Below are positions 26,495 through 35,938 of a stretch of DNA of 36,700 bases, one piece after another. The position numbers were made by a program, and so were the translations under genes. The DNA is from Parvibaculum sp. GTDB lineage: Bacteria; Pseudomonadota; Alphaproteobacteria; Parvibaculales; Parvibaculaceae. Location: positions 1-36,700 of the forward strand of contig JAHBYM010000013.1 of NCBI GenBank assembly GCA_019635975.1, in the 5' to 3' direction. Position 1 is the stretch's first letter, and every line of letters starts with the position of its first letter. The notes under the pieces are model-generated. The model did no database searches. It had not been told where the DNA came from and was given only the letters and a program-made list of their open reading frames with translations.

Positions 26495-26974
26495 ATGAGC
26501 GAACAGAACCAGATAGCCCCCACTTCTTCGTTTTCATCTGAAGAGTGGCGCTGGTCAGCCGGCGCTTTCGATGGCGTTATCGCCGCCCGTTGTTTCGCTT
26601 TTCTCGCCGACCTGCTGGTGATCTGCGTCCTTCTCTTCGCCGCGAACATCCTCTTTGCCGTGCTCGGCGTGCTGACCTTCGGACTGCTCTGGCCGGGCGC
26701 CGCGCTGACGCCGCTGATCGCGCTGGCCTATTTCACGCTGACCCTTGGCGGCCGTCATTCGGCGACGCCGGGCATGCGCTGGCAAGGCATCGAACTGCGC
26801 ACCTGGGACGGCCGCCGCCCCGGCTACATTCAGGGCGCGCTGCAAACAATCCTCTTCTATGTCACGACGGCGGCCATCACACCGCTTGTCCTCCTCGTTC
26901 CTTTCTTCAACGAGCGCCGCCGTTGTCTGCACGACTATTTCTGCGGCACCGTATTCGTTCGCCGTTCCGCTTAG
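26495..26974 (+). CDS. RDD-family membrane protein
   Basis: 159 residues with three to four hydrophobic segments. ARCFAFLADLLVICVLLFA is the RDD first helix with its Arg and Asp; RHSATPGMRWQGIELRTWDGRRPGYIQGALQTILFY is the conserved middle; and FFNERRRCLHDYFCGTVFV is the typical end with LHDxxxGT. Function unknown in most bacteria; some relatives are proposed ion exchangers. Own ribosome-binding site (CTGGAGAAA). It lies between motB and the SLC13-type permease with short gaps. Confidence 0.9.
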   Translation: MSEQNQIAPTSSFSSEEWRWSAGAFDGVIAARCFAFLADLLVICVLLFAANILFAVLGVLTFGLLWPGAALTPLIALAYFTLTLGGRHSATPGMRWQGIELRTWDGRRPGYIQGALQTILFYVTTAAITPLVLLVPFFNERRRCLHDYFCGTVFVRRSA

Positions 26975-27009
26975 CCGTCGTCCCGTGAACCCGCGAGGCT
27001 GATGCGCGC

Positions 27010-28878
27010 ATGGAAACGCTGACCCCCTTCGTCTGGCAGATGTGGGCCGTCTACGCGCTGGTGCTGACGGCCGTGGTGCTGTTCAGCATGGAGCGCCTGA
27101 CGCTCGAAATCTCGGCGCTGGCGATCCTGACCGCCCTGTTGATCTTCTTCTACCTCTTCCCGGTCCCCGATCCCGACGGCCGCAACCTGCTCGGCACGAC
27201 GGCGCTGATGTCGGGCTTTGCCAATCCGGCATTGATCGCGGTGCTCGCTTTGCTGGTCATCGGGCAAGGCATGTTCCAGACCGGCGCGCTCGACGGCGTG
27301 ACACGCACCGTCGCCGATTTCGGCTCGCGCCATCCGGCCCGCACGATCTTCCTGACCTTTCTGCTTGTCGCCATCGCCAGCGCCTTCCTCAACAACACGC
27401 CCATCGTCGTGATGTTCATTCCGGTGCTCGCGACGCTCGCCGGCCGTTTCGGTCAGCGCGCGCCGAAAGTAATGATGACGCTGAGCTTCGTCTCGATCCT
27501 CGGCGGCATGACGACGCTGATCGGCTCCTCGACCAACCTGCTTGCCGCCGGCGTTGTGATGAACACGAAACTCCCGCCCATCGGCATTTTCGATTTCGTC
27601 GTGCCGGGCGTCTTTCTCGCCACCATCGGCTTCCTCTATGCGACGTTCGCCGTGCCGCGCCTCGTGCCGGATCGCGCCGGTCCCGCGCAGGAGATCGGTG
27701 GCGCCGACCAGGGCAGCGGCAAGCAATACATTGCCCAGATCGAAGTCACCGCCGATCATCCGCTGGTCGGCATCGGCGCCGTCGCCGGTCTTTTCCCGCC
27801 GCTGCGCGACATGACGGTCCGCATGATCCAGCGCGGCGAACATCCGATCCTGCCGCCCTTCGAGGACATCGCACTCGAAACCGGCGACGTCATCATCATC
27901 GCCGCCACGCGCCAGACGCTCACCGAGTCGCTGAAATCGGGCTCGAAAATTTTCGAGGGCATGCTTGAGGAGCGTTTCGCCGAGGGCGCCGGCAATGGCG
28001 ATGCGCCGTCCCGTCCCGGCGGTGAACTGACACTGGCCGAAGCTGTCGTCGCGCCGGGCTCGCGCATGATCGGCCAGACGATCGAACAAATCGCCTTCCG
28101 CCATCAGACGGGCTGCATCGTGCTCGGCGTCCAGCGCCGCAGCCGCATGATCCGCAGCCTCCTCAACGACATCCGCCTCGAAGCCGGCGACGTCCTGCTG
28201 GTGCTCGGCAAGAGCGTCCGTATCCAGGATCTCCGTCACAGCCGCGACGTGCTGCTACTCGAATGGTCGGCGACCGAATTGCCCGACCCGAAGCTTGGCT
28301 ACCGGGCGCTCGCAGTCTTCGGCATCATGGTCACGACAGTGTTGCTCGGCTGGCTGCCGATCGAAATTGCCGCCGTCGCCGGCGCCGGCGCCATTATCGC
28401 AACCGGCGTCCTCAACGTCCGCCAGGCGGCCCGCGCCATCGACAGGCGCATCTTCCTGATGGTCGGCGCGATGCTCGGCGTCGCCACCGCGCTCGACGTC
28501 ACCGGCGGCGCGCAGGCCATCGCCCAGGCCTCCGTCGCGCTCTTTTCGGGCTACGGCGTCCCGGTGATTCTCTCGGCCTTCTTCCTCGCCACCGCCATCA
28601 CCACCAACGTCCTCACCAACAACGCAACCGCCGTGCTCTTCACCCCCATCGCCATCAGCACGGCAAACCAGCTCGGCGTCGACCCGATGGTTTTCGTCTA
28701 TGCGGTGATCTTCGCCGCCAACTGCTCCTTCGCCACGCCGATGGGCTACCAGACGAATCTCCTGGTTATGGGCCCCGGACACTATGAATTCCGGGATTTC
28801 GTGCGCGCCGGCACCCCCCTCGTCATCTTGCTCTGGCTGGCCTATTCTTTCTTCGCGCCCTGGTACTACGGACTTTGA
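27010..28878 (+). CDS. SLC13/DASS-type permease with two TrkA-C (RCK-C) domains
   Basis: 622-residue inner-membrane transporter. N-terminal membrane half (about 10-220) includes LNNTPIVVMFIPVLATLAGR; then two cytoplasmic RCK-C regulatory domains at about 236-316 and 340-410 (each ending in LETGDVIIIAA / LEAGDVLLVLG); then a second membrane half (about 425-622) with the repeat motif TNVLTNNATAVLFTPIAIS. The double NNTP/NNAT pattern is typical of the Na+/sulfate-carboxylate symporter fold. The substrate cannot be told; relatives transport sulfate or dicarboxylates. It begins 35 bases after the RDD gene. Confidence 0.92.
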   Translation: METLTPFVWQMWAVYALVLTAVVLFSMERLTLEISALAILTALLIFFYLFPVPDPDGRNLLGTTALMSGFANPALIAVLALLVIGQGMFQTGALDGVTRTVADFGSRHPARTIFLTFLLVAIASAFLNNTPIVVMFIPVLATLAGRFGQRAPKVMMTLSFVSILGGMTTLIGSSTNLLAAGVVMNTKLPPIGIFDFVVPGVFLATIGFLYATFAVPRLVPDRAGPAQEIGGADQGSGKQYIAQIEVTADHPLVGIGAVAGLFPPLRDMTVRMIQRGEHPILPPFEDIALETGDVIIIAATRQTLTESLKSGSKIFEGMLEERFAEGAGNGDAPSRPGGELTLAEAVVAPGSRMIGQTIEQIAFRHQTGCIVLGVQRRSRMIRSLLNDIRLEAGDVLLVLGKSVRIQDLRHSRDVLLLEWSATELPDPKLGYRALAVFGIMVTTVLLGWLPIEIAAVAGAGAIIATGVLNVRQAARAIDRRIFLMVGAMLGVATALDVTGGAQAIAQASVALFSGYGVPVILSAFFLATAITTNVLTNNATAVLFTPIAISTANQLGVDPMVFVYAVIFAANCSFATPMGYQTNLLVMGPGHYEFRDFVRAGTPLVILLWLAYSFFAPWYYGL

Positions 28879-28923
28879 ACCGCCGGGGCGCCGGAGCAAC
28901 GATGTGACAGGCGCCAGCAAACC

Positions 28924-29676
28924 GTGACCGATCAATCCCGCATCCGCTTCCCGCAGTTCTACATCACGACGCCGCAGCCGTGCCCGTACCTGGCTGGCCA
29001 CTACGAGAAGAAGGTCTTCACGCATCTCCTCGGCGACGAGCCCGTTTCGCTGAACAACATGCTGACCCAGGCCGGCTTCCGCCGCAGCCAGAACATCGCC
29101 TACCGCCCGGCTTGCGACAATTGTACGGCCTGCGTCTCGGTCCGCGTCCTCGTCGACCGCTTCCGTCCCGGCCGCACCTTCCGCCGTCTGACCGCCCGCA
29201 ATGCCGATCTCACGGTCGGCCTGCGCGCGCCCCGCGCCACCGACGAGCAATACGCGCTGCTGCGCCGCTATCTCGACAGCCGCCATGCCGATGGCGGCAT
29301 GGCCGACATGGCGCCGGTCGACTATGTGGCGATGATCGAGGACACCACGGTCGCGACCCGCATCGTCGAATACCGTCTCCCGCACACCGGCGACGCCGAC
29401 GGTCCGGGGCCCTTGGTCGCCGCGGCGCTCACCGACACGCTCGATGACGGCCTGTCGATGGTCTACAGCTTCTACGATCCATCCGAGACCGCCCGCAGCC
29501 TCGGCACATGGATGGTGCTCGACCACATCGAACGCGCCCGCCTGCTCGGCCTTCCTTACGTCTATCTCGGCTACTGGGTCGATGGCAGCCGCAAGATGGC
29601 CTACAAGACCCGCTTCCAGCCGCTCGAAGCCCTCGGATTCCACGGCTGGAGCGAAATGACGCCCTTCGCCGGCTGA
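28924..29676 (+). CDS. bpt: Aspartate/glutamate leucyltransferase (N-end rule)
   Basis: Attaches leucine from leucyl-tRNA to proteins with N-terminal Asp or Glu, marking them for ClpS/ClpAP. The 250-residue protein shows the ATE N-terminal domain with the Cys cluster ([12 protein letters not shown] with Cys20; [15 protein letters not shown] with Cys64, Cys67, Cys70) and the C-terminal GNAT-like domain with [49 protein letters not shown]. The start is GTG at 28924. Members in alphaproteobacteria may show either leucyl- or arginyl-transfer. Confidence 0.93.
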   Translation: MTDQSRIRFPQFYITTPQPCPYLAGHYEKKVFTHLLGDEPVSLNNMLTQAGFRRSQNIAYRPACDNCTACVSVRVLVDRFRPGRTFRRLTARNADLTVGLRAPRATDEQYALLRRYLDSRHADGGMADMAPVDYVAMIEDTTVATRIVEYRLPHTGDADGPGPLVAAALTDTLDDGLSMVYSFYDPSETARSLGTWMVLDHIERARLLGLPYVYLGYWVDGSRKMAYKTRFQPLEALGFHGWSEMTPFAG

Positions 29677-29715
29677 TCTCAACCCTGCCTCCTAACCCCT
29701 TGTTTTCAAATGCCG

Positions 29716-29743
29716 TTGCGCCCTGCGCGGGCGCGCCTATACT
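29716..29743 (+). promoter_or_regulatory. Promoter of the TRAP transporter operon
   Basis: TTGCGC (29716-29721), a 16-base spacer and TATACT (29738-29743, five of six matches to the -10 consensus), 53 bases before the ATG at 29796. Confidence 0.5.
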
Positions 29744-29795
29744 GGCCTCGCTTCGACGCGTCGGCGTCAGGGGAGAAGTAATTCGGGAGTCATCG

Positions 29796-30872
29796 ATGAA
29801 GCGCCGTTCGTTCCTGGCGGGAGCCGGCACAGCCGCCCTCGCCGCCGCGTCCATGCCCGCGCCCGCCATCGCGCAGGGCGCGCCGCGGCAACTGAAAATG
29901 GTCACCACCTGGCCGAAGAATTATCCCGGCCTCGGCACCTCGGCCGAGCGGCTGGCGACGCGCATTCACGAAATGACCGAAGGCAAGATCGACATCAAGG
30001 TCTTCGCGGCCGGCGAACTGGTGCCCGCGCTTGAATCTTTCGATGCTGTGTCGAGCGGCGCCGCCGACATCTATCACGGTGCGGAGTATTACTGGCAGGG
30101 CAAGTCGAAGGCCTACAACTTCTTCACCGCCGTCCCCTACGGCATGACCGCCAACGAAATCAACGGCTGGATCTATCACGGAGGCGGCCAGCAGCTCTGG
30201 GACAATCTGGCCAAGGGCTTCAACATCAAGCCGTTCATGGCCGCCAACACCGGCGTTCAGCTTTCCGGCTGGTACCGCAACGAAATCAATTCGCTCGACG
30301 ACCTGAAAGGTCTGAAAATCCGCATGCCGGGTCTCGGCGGCGAAGTGATGCGCCGCCTTGGCGCCGCCGCCGTCACCCTGCCCGGCCCAGACATCTTCCC
30401 GGCCCTGCAAAACCGCACCATCGACGCCGCCGAATGGGTCGCGCCCTGGAACGACATGGCCTTCGGCTTCTATCGCATCGCCAAGTTCTACTACTGGCCG
30501 GGCTTCCACGAACCGGGATCGAGCCTCGCCGCCGGTTTCAATCTCAAGGTGTGGGAAAGCTTCACCCCGCAGCAGCAAGCCGTCGTCCGCGCCGCCTGCG
30601 CCGCCGAAAACGACTACACGCTGGCCGAATACACCCACCACAATGGCCGCGCCCTGAAAACGCTGGTCGAACAGCACGGCGTCCAGATGCGCAAATTCCC
30701 GGACGATGTGCTGGCGGGCTTCAAGAAAGCCTCGCGCGAAGTCCTCGAAGACGCCGCCGCAAGCGATCCCGTCACCGCCGAAATCTATGCGAGCTTCCGT
30801 GAAGCTCTCGAAATCTCGGAAGAATGGACGCGCATCGGCGACGAAGGTTTCGTGGAGGCGCGCCGCAACTGA
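29796..30872 (+). CDS. TRAP transporter substrate-binding protein (DctP family, TakP-like)
   Basis: Periplasmic receptor, 358 residues. The N terminus MKRRSFLAGAGTAALAAASMPAPAIAQ is a twin-arginine-type signal peptide. The mature protein shows the DctP fold, with LKGLKIRMPGLGGEVMRRLGA (170-190, the conserved Arg176 that usually binds the substrate carboxylate) and AAEWVAPWNDMAFGFYRIAKFYY (211-233), close to the TakP subgroup that binds 2-oxoacids. The ligand is therefore probably a 2-oxo or related carboxylate; this is inference. First gene of an operon with the two membrane subunits. Confidence 0.9.
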   Translation: MKRRSFLAGAGTAALAAASMPAPAIAQGAPRQLKMVTTWPKNYPGLGTSAERLATRIHEMTEGKIDIKVFAAGELVPALESFDAVSSGAADIYHGAEYYWQGKSKAYNFFTAVPYGMTANEINGWIYHGGGQQLWDNLAKGFNIKPFMAANTGVQLSGWYRNEINSLDDLKGLKIRMPGLGGEVMRRLGAAAVTLPGPDIFPALQNRTIDAAEWVAPWNDMAFGFYRIAKFYYWPGFHEPGSSLAAGFNLKVWESFTPQQQAVVRAACAAENDYTLAEYTHHNGRALKTLVEQHGVQMRKFPDDVLAGFKKASREVLEDAAASDPVTAEIYASFREALEISEEWTRIGDEGFVEARRN

Positions 30873-30891
30873 CGCGGGCGCAATCGGACGC

Positions 30892-31431
30892 ATGAACGCT
30901 CTCGCCCGCCTCGCCACCCTGATCGACTCCCTGAACGAGCGCGTCGGCCGCGCCGTCGCGTGGCTCGCGCTCTTCATGGTGCTGGCGCAATTCGCCGTCG
31001 TGCTGATGCGATACATCTTCGGCGTCGGTTCGGTCTGGGCGCAGGAATCGATCGTCTACATGCACGGCACGCTGTTCATGCTCGCGGCCGGCTACACGCT
31101 GCTGCACAACGGCCATGTCCGCGTCGACGTTTTCTACCGCACCGCCTCCCCGGCCTATAAGGCCCGCGTCGATCTCCTCGGCACGCTGCTGCTGCTCTGG
31201 CCGGTCTGCTTCCTGATCTTCTACGTCGCCTTCCCCTATGTCGAAAGCTCATGGGCGGTGCGCGAAGGCAGCCGCGAGACCAGCGGCATTCAGGGCGTCT
31301 ACCTGCTGAAAAGCGTCATCCTCGTTTTCGTCGTGCTGCTGGCGCTGCAGGGCCTCTCCACCGTCATTCATGCGTTGCGCGTTCTTGCCGGGCTCGAAAA
31401 GCCCGTCGAGGAAGCCTCGCCCGTTCTCTAG
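30892..31431 (+). CDS. TRAP transporter small membrane subunit (DctQ family)
   Basis: 179 residues with four hydrophobic helices (about 20-42, 55-75, 95-118, 140-165). Family features are WAQESIVYMHGTLFMLAAGYTLLHNGHVRVDVFYR and the loop SRETSGIQGVYLLKS. Its length and the early ALARLATLIDSLNERVGRAVAWLALF start are typical. Ten bases before the large-subunit gene and 19 after the receptor gene. Confidence 0.9.
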   Translation: MNALARLATLIDSLNERVGRAVAWLALFMVLAQFAVVLMRYIFGVGSVWAQESIVYMHGTLFMLAAGYTLLHNGHVRVDVFYRTASPAYKARVDLLGTLLLLWPVCFLIFYVAFPYVESSWAVREGSRETSGIQGVYLLKSVILVFVVLLALQGLSTVIHALRVLAGLEKPVEEASPVL

Positions 31432-31440
31432 GCCCCGTCG

Positions 31441-33015
31441 ATGGACCTGCGCGACTCGCTCGACCTCTTGATGTTCGCGATGCTTTGCGTCGTGTTGCTG
31501 ACCGGCTTTCCGGTCGCCTTCACGCTGGCCGGCATCGCGCTGATCTTCGGTCTGATCGGCATGGCCTTCGGCGTCTTCGATTTCGGCTTCATGGCCGCGC
31601 TGCCGCAGCGCATCTACGGCAACATGACCAACGACGTGCTGATCGCCGTGCCGCTCTTCGTCTTCATGGGCACGATGCTGGAACGCTCGCGCGTCGCCGA
31701 GGAACTACTTGAAAACATGGGCCGCCTCTTCGGCCGCCTGCGCGGCGGTCTCGGCATTTCGGTCTCGGTCGTCGGCGCTTTGCTCGCCGCTTCCACCGGC
31801 ATCGTCGGCGCCACCGTCGTCACGATGGGCCTGCTGGCGCTCCCCACCATGCTCCGGCGCGGCTACGATCCGGCGCTGGCCTCGGGCTCCATCGCCGCCG
31901 CCGGCACGCTCGGCCAGATCATCCCGCCCTCGATCGTCCTCGTGCTGCTCGGCGACCAGCTCGCCAATTCCTATCAGCGCGCCCAGCTCGACCAGGGCAT
32001 CTTCGCCCCCGACACGCTCTCGGTCGGCGACCTTTTCGCCGGTGCGCTGATCCCCGGCCTGATGCTGGTCGTCTTCTACATCCTCTACCAGATCGTCCGC
32101 GCCGCGCTCGACCCGAAATCATCGCCCGCCATGCCCGCCGACGACACGCTCTCGACCGCCGAGCTCTACCGCCGCACGCTGCGCGCATTGCTGCCGCCCG
32201 TCGCCCTCATCGTCGCCGTCATGGGCTCGATCCTCGGCGGCATTGCAACGCCCACGGAGGCAGCCGCCCTCGGCGCCATCGGTTCGATCCTGCTCGCCGG
32301 CGACCGCCTCCAGGGCATGAAGTTCCCGGCCCGCCTCGCCGCTCTCTCGCTGATCGCGCTCCTGATCCTCACCTGGGCGATGGACCTGCGCACCGCGCGC
32401 AGCGAAATCTCAAGCGCCGACCAGGCCGGCATCTGGCTTGCCTACGCGCTTTGCGCCGGCGTCGCCTACGGCCTCCTCGCCTGCCTCATCCGCCTTCTCG
32501 GCGGCAAGGTGCTTTCCGACGTCGTGCAGTCGACGGCGCGCATCACCTCGATGGTCTTCGTCATCCTCATCGGCGCCGCGCTCTTCAGCCTCGTCTTCCG
32601 CGGGCTCGGCGGCGACGACACGGTGCGCGAATTCCTGACCGCCGTGCCGGGCGGACCGATGGGCGCCGTCATCATCGTCATGGCGATCATGTTCCTGCTC
32701 GGCTTCTTCCTCGACTTCATCGAGATCATTTTCGTCGTCGTGCCCATCGTCGCCCCGATCCTGCTGATGATGGGCGTCGATCCGGTCTGGCTTGGCATCA
32801 TGATGGCGATCAACCTGCAAACTTCCTTCCTGACGCCGCCTTTCGGCTTCGCGCTCTTCTATCTGCGCGGCGTCGCCCCCGACACCGTCACCACCATGCA
32901 GATCTATCGCGGCGCGATCCCCTTCGTCCTGATTCAGATATTCGCGCTCGCGGTCATCGCCATGTTCCCGGCACTCGCAACATGGCTCCCGAAACTTCTC
33001 TTCAGCGGAATGTAG
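31441..33015 (+). CDS. TRAP transporter large membrane subunit (DctM family)
   Basis: 524 residues, about 100 longer than standard DctM; the extra part is an insertion in the middle (about residues 285-370) with further hydrophobic segments, as in the DctM proteins that pair with TakP-type receptors. Conserved blocks: VPLFVFMGTMLERSRVAEELLENMGRLFGRLRGGLGISV, GQIIPPSIVLVLLGDQ, and near the end FLLGFFLDFIEIIFVVVPIVAPIL and LQTSFLTPPFGFALFYLRGVAP. Sodium-driven symport is the known mechanism of the family. Confidence 0.93.
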   Translation: MDLRDSLDLLMFAMLCVVLLTGFPVAFTLAGIALIFGLIGMAFGVFDFGFMAALPQRIYGNMTNDVLIAVPLFVFMGTMLERSRVAEELLENMGRLFGRLRGGLGISVSVVGALLAASTGIVGATVVTMGLLALPTMLRRGYDPALASGSIAAAGTLGQIIPPSIVLVLLGDQLANSYQRAQLDQGIFAPDTLSVGDLFAGALIPGLMLVVFYILYQIVRAALDPKSSPAMPADDTLSTAELYRRTLRALLPPVALIVAVMGSILGGIATPTEAAALGAIGSILLAGDRLQGMKFPARLAALSLIALLILTWAMDLRTARSEISSADQAGIWLAYALCAGVAYGLLACLIRLLGGKVLSDVVQSTARITSMVFVILIGAALFSLVFRGLGGDDTVREFLTAVPGGPMGAVIIVMAIMFLLGFFLDFIEIIFVVVPIVAPILLMMGVDPVWLGIMMAINLQTSFLTPPFGFALFYLRGVAPDTVTTMQIYRGAIPFVLIQIFALAVIAMFPALATWLPKLLFSGM

Positions 33016-33021
33016 AAACTT

Positions 33022-33525
33022 ATGTCCAGAGTACCGCCGTCCCGAGACCCCAACGACGTTGCCGACTCAGCCGGCCGCAACATGATGCGCATCGGTCTGG
33101 TCGCGATGGCGGTCGTCGGCGTCGTCACTTTCTTCATCGCCACCGGCCGCGTCGAACTCGAGGAACCGCTCGTCGTCACGGCAACGCCGGTCCAGGTCGG
33201 CACATGGGTTGCGGACACGCCGGTGAAACTCGATGTCGAAGTGAAGATCGCCAACAACAGCAATGAAGGTCTGGCCCTCGAAGTCGCGTCGCAATGCGAT
33301 ATCTTCCGCTGGATCGTACTCGACGCCGAAAGCGAATTCGTCCAGTCGCAAGCCGGGGGCGACGCCTGCATCGACCTGCCGGTCTCCGGCTTCCTCGATC
33401 CGAAACATTCGCTGACCGGCGCCTACGCGCTGGAACTCGATCCGAAGCGCGTCACGCCCGGCGAATACCGCCTCCTCGTCCGCTACTGGGGCTATGAGGT
33501 CCGCCGGAGCTTCACGATCGAATAG
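33022..33525 (+). CDS. Membrane-anchored periplasmic protein with Ig-like fold, downstream of a TRAP operon
   Basis: 167 residues; I recognise no named family. One membrane helix at about 22-41 (MMRIGLVAMAVVGVVTFFIA), then a periplasmic beta-rich domain: VKLDVEVKIANNSNEGLALEVAS, Cys92 and Cys116 placed to form a disulfide, and GEYRLLVRYWGYEVRRSFTIE. The pattern suggests an immunoglobulin-like sandwich. It starts six bases after the TRAP large subunit, so it is part of that operon and may assist or report on it. It converges on parC, with seven bases between stops. Confidence 0.72.
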   Translation: MSRVPPSRDPNDVADSAGRNMMRIGLVAMAVVGVVTFFIATGRVELEEPLVVTATPVQVGTWVADTPVKLDVEVKIANNSNEGLALEVASQCDIFRWIVLDAESEFVQSQAGGDACIDLPVSGFLDPKHSLTGAYALELDPKRVTPGEYRLLVRYWGYEVRRSFTIE

Positions 33526-33532
33526 GCGCCCG

Positions 33533-35785
33533 TCAAACCGCCCCGAACGCGCCGCCGAATTTCCGGTCCGCCGGAAAGCCCTTCGGCGGCAACCGCCCGG
33601 CCTGCGCGCGCGCGCCGATCCAGTCCTTCAACTCGGTGAAGCTGCGCGACCGCCCGCCCTTGTCGTAGGTCGTCAGCCCCTCTTTCAGCGTGAAGGTCTT
33701 GATGTCGGCAAGTCCGCCATCGCCATAACGTTGCAGCCGCACACCCTTGCCGCGCGTCATCTCCGGCAATTCCTTCAGCGGGAAAATCAGCAGCTTGCGG
33801 TTCTCGCCGATCGCTGCCACATGATCGCCCGAGACCGCCGCGCAAGCCGCCGCCTCGTCGGTGCCGCCGACATTCAGCACCTGCTTGCCCGCGCGCCGCA
33901 TCGCCACCACCTCGTCTTCCGGCACGACGAACCCGTTGCCCGCATGCGAGGCAACGATCAGCTTGCGCCCCGGCCGATGCACGAAAATCTCGACGACGTC
34001 ATGGCTCTCATCCATGTCGATGGCGAGCCGCAGCGGTTCGCCATGTCCGCGCCCGCCCGGCAGCTTGTCGGCATTGAGCGTGTAGAAGCGTCCGTCGGTA
34101 GCGAAAATCAGCACCTTGTCGGTCGTCTCGGCATGCAGCACGAACTTCTCGCCGTCGCCTTCCTTGTATTTGATGTCGGCGTCGGACCCGAGATGCCCTT
34201 TCATCGCGCGGATCCAGCCCTTCTTCGAACAGACGACGGTGATCGGCTCCTTCTCGATCATCGCCTCGACCGGCACGAACTCGACCTTCGGCGCCTCGGA
34301 GAATGTCGTCCGCCGCTTGCCGAGATCGGTCTTCGGCCCGAACGTCGCCCGCACCTCCTTGATTTCCCCGGCCACCCGTTCCCACTGCTTGGCATCCGAC
34401 CGGACCAGCCCCTTCAGCTCCTTCTGTTCCGCCGACAGCTTCTTGTGCTCGCCCTTGATCTCCATTTCCTCAAGCTTGCGCAGAGAGCGCAGCCGCATGT
34501 TGAGGATCGCTTCCGCCTGATTGTCGCTGAGCTTGAACTTCTTCATCAGCTTCGGTTTCGGCTCGTCCTCCTCGCGGATAATGCGGATCACCTCGTCGAG
34601 ATTGAGATAGGCGGCGAGATAGCCTTCCAGCACTTCGAGCCGCCGCGCGATCTTGTCGAGGCGGAAGTTCGAGCGCCGCACCAGCACTTCCTTGCGGTGT
34701 TCGAGCCAGGCGCGCAACGCCTCGCGCAAATTCATCACGCCCGGCACCTGTCCAGCCGACAGCACATTGAGGTTGAGCGGGAAACGGCTTTCGAGTTCGG
34801 TCGAGCGGAACAGCGTCTCCATCAGTTGCGCAGGCTCGACGGTCCGCGACTTCGGCACCAGCACCAGCCGGATTTCCTCCGCGCTCTCGTCGCGCACATC
34901 TTCGAGCAGCGGCAGCTTGCGCGCCTGCAGCAGTTCGGCGAGCTTTTCCACCAGCTTCGACTTCTGCACCTGGTAGGGAATCTCGCTGACGACGATCTGC
35001 CACCCGCCGCGCGGCAGGTCCTCCTTCTCCCACCGCGCCCGCACGCGAAAGCCGCCGCGCCCCGTCTCGTAGGCCTCAAGGATCGCCTCGCGCGGCTCGA
35101 CAATGATGCCGCCGGTCGGAAAATCCGGCCCCTGCACGAATTCGACAAGCTTCGCCGTCCGCGCATTCGGATATTTGATCAGATGCAGCGCCGCGTCGCA
35201 GAGCTCGGCCGCGTTATGCGGCGGAATGCTGGTCGCCATGCCGACCGCGATCCCCGCCGCGCCGTTCGCCAGCAATTGCGGAAAGGCGCCGGGCAGCACC
35301 ACGGGCTCGCTGTCCTCGCCATCGTAAGTCTCGCGGAAGTCGACCGTGTCTTCTTCCAGCCCGTCGAGCAGCAGCCCCGCCACCGCCGTCAGCCGCGCTT
35401 CCGTGTAGCGCATCGCCGCCGCATTATCGCCGTCGACATTGCCGAAATTGCCCTGCCCGTCGACCAGTGGATAGCGCACCGAAAAACTCTGCGCCAGCCG
35501 CACCAGCGCGTCATAGACCGACTGGTCGCCATGCGGATGATAGCGGCCGATCACATCGCCCACCACGCGCGCCGACTTCTTGAACCCCGAACCCGGATCG
35601 AGCTTCAGCTGCCGCATCGCGAACAGCACCCGGCGATGCACCGGCTTCAGCCCGTCGCGCACATCCGGCAGCGCCCGATGCATGATCGTCGACAGCGCAT
35701 AAGCGAGATACCGCTCCTCCAGCGCCTCGCGCAGATTGACTTCATGCTCCGGCTCGATCGGCGGCGGCGTAACGGCTTTGGTCAT
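33533..35785 (-). CDS. parC: DNA topoisomerase IV subunit A
   Basis: Cuts and rejoins DNA for chromosome decatenation. 750 residues. The winged-helix/tower region shows [40 protein letters not shown], and [11 protein letters not shown] with the active-site Tyr127. The C-terminal half has a reduced six-bladed wheel, with repeats such as KGWIRAMKG and [12 protein letters not shown], and no GyrA box, which supports ParC and not GyrA. The quinolone-contact position after GD is Gln88, not Ser. The ATG at 35785 matches the family; the open frame farther upstream runs through the palindrome and is noncoding. Confidence 0.93.
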   Translation of the reverse strand: MTKAVTPPPIEPEHEVNLREALEERYLAYALSTIMHRALPDVRDGLKPVHRRVLFAMRQLKLDPGSGFKKSARVVGDVIGRYHPHGDQSVYDALVRLAQSFSVRYPLVDGQGNFGNVDGDNAAAMRYTEARLTAVAGLLLDGLEEDTVDFRETYDGEDSEPVVLPGAFPQLLANGAAGIAVGMATSIPPHNAAELCDAALHLIKYPNARTAKLVEFVQGPDFPTGGIIVEPREAILEAYETGRGGFRVRARWEKEDLPRGGWQIVVSEIPYQVQKSKLVEKLAELLQARKLPLLEDVRDESAEEIRLVLVPKSRTVEPAQLMETLFRSTELESRFPLNLNVLSAGQVPGVMNLREALRAWLEHRKEVLVRRSNFRLDKIARRLEVLEGYLAAYLNLDEVIRIIREEDEPKPKLMKKFKLSDNQAEAILNMRLRSLRKLEEMEIKGEHKKLSAEQKELKGLVRSDAKQWERVAGEIKEVRATFGPKTDLGKRRTTFSEAPKVEFVPVEAMIEKEPITVVCSKKGWIRAMKGHLGSDADIKYKEGDGEKFVLHAETTDKVLIFATDGRFYTLNADKLPGGRGHGEPLRLAIDMDESHDVVEIFVHRPGRKLIVASHAGNGFVVPEDEVVAMRRAGKQVLNVGGTDEAAACAAVSGDHVAAIGENRKLLIFPLKELPEMTRGKGVRLQRYGDGGLADIKTFTLKEGLTTYDKGGRSRSFTELKDWIGARAQAGRLPPKGFPADRKFGGAFGAV

Positions 35786-35809
35786 CGGTCTTCCCAAACT
35801 AGACAAACC

Positions 35810-35900
35810 CGTCATGGCCCGCTTCATGCGGGCCATCCACGTCTTGACGGCATTCTCTGAAAGAAAGACGTGGATGGCCCGGACAAGCCGGGCCATGACG
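35810..35900. repeat. Long interspersed palindrome (double-hairpin repeat) between recO and parC
   Basis: A 91-base imperfect palindrome. Its left half contains a hairpin GGCCCGC-TTCAT-GCGGGCC (35816-35834), its right half GGCCCGG-ACAAG-CCGGGCC (35876-35894), and the two halves pair with each other through CGTCATGG/CCATGACG at the ends and CCACGTCTT/AAGACGTGG in the middle. The words GTCATGGCCCG and CGTGGATGGCCCG resemble extragenic palindromes seen in many copies in rhizobial and related genomes. It lies just upstream of the parC start, in the only stretch between the two genes. Confidence 0.75.
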
Positions 35901-35938
35901 AAAAAGGGACTGGGCGCCACTATACCAGCGATTCGCCC

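Noticed and set aside
24902..29682. Long minus-strand open frames opposite motAB, the SLC13-type permease and bpt
   Set aside because: All lie over clear genes with domain matches on the plus strand and have shadow-like composition.
33494..35860. Long plus-strand open frame (over 780 codons) opposite parC
   Set aside because: Antisense shadow of parC; no recognisable domain, Arg/His-rich composition.
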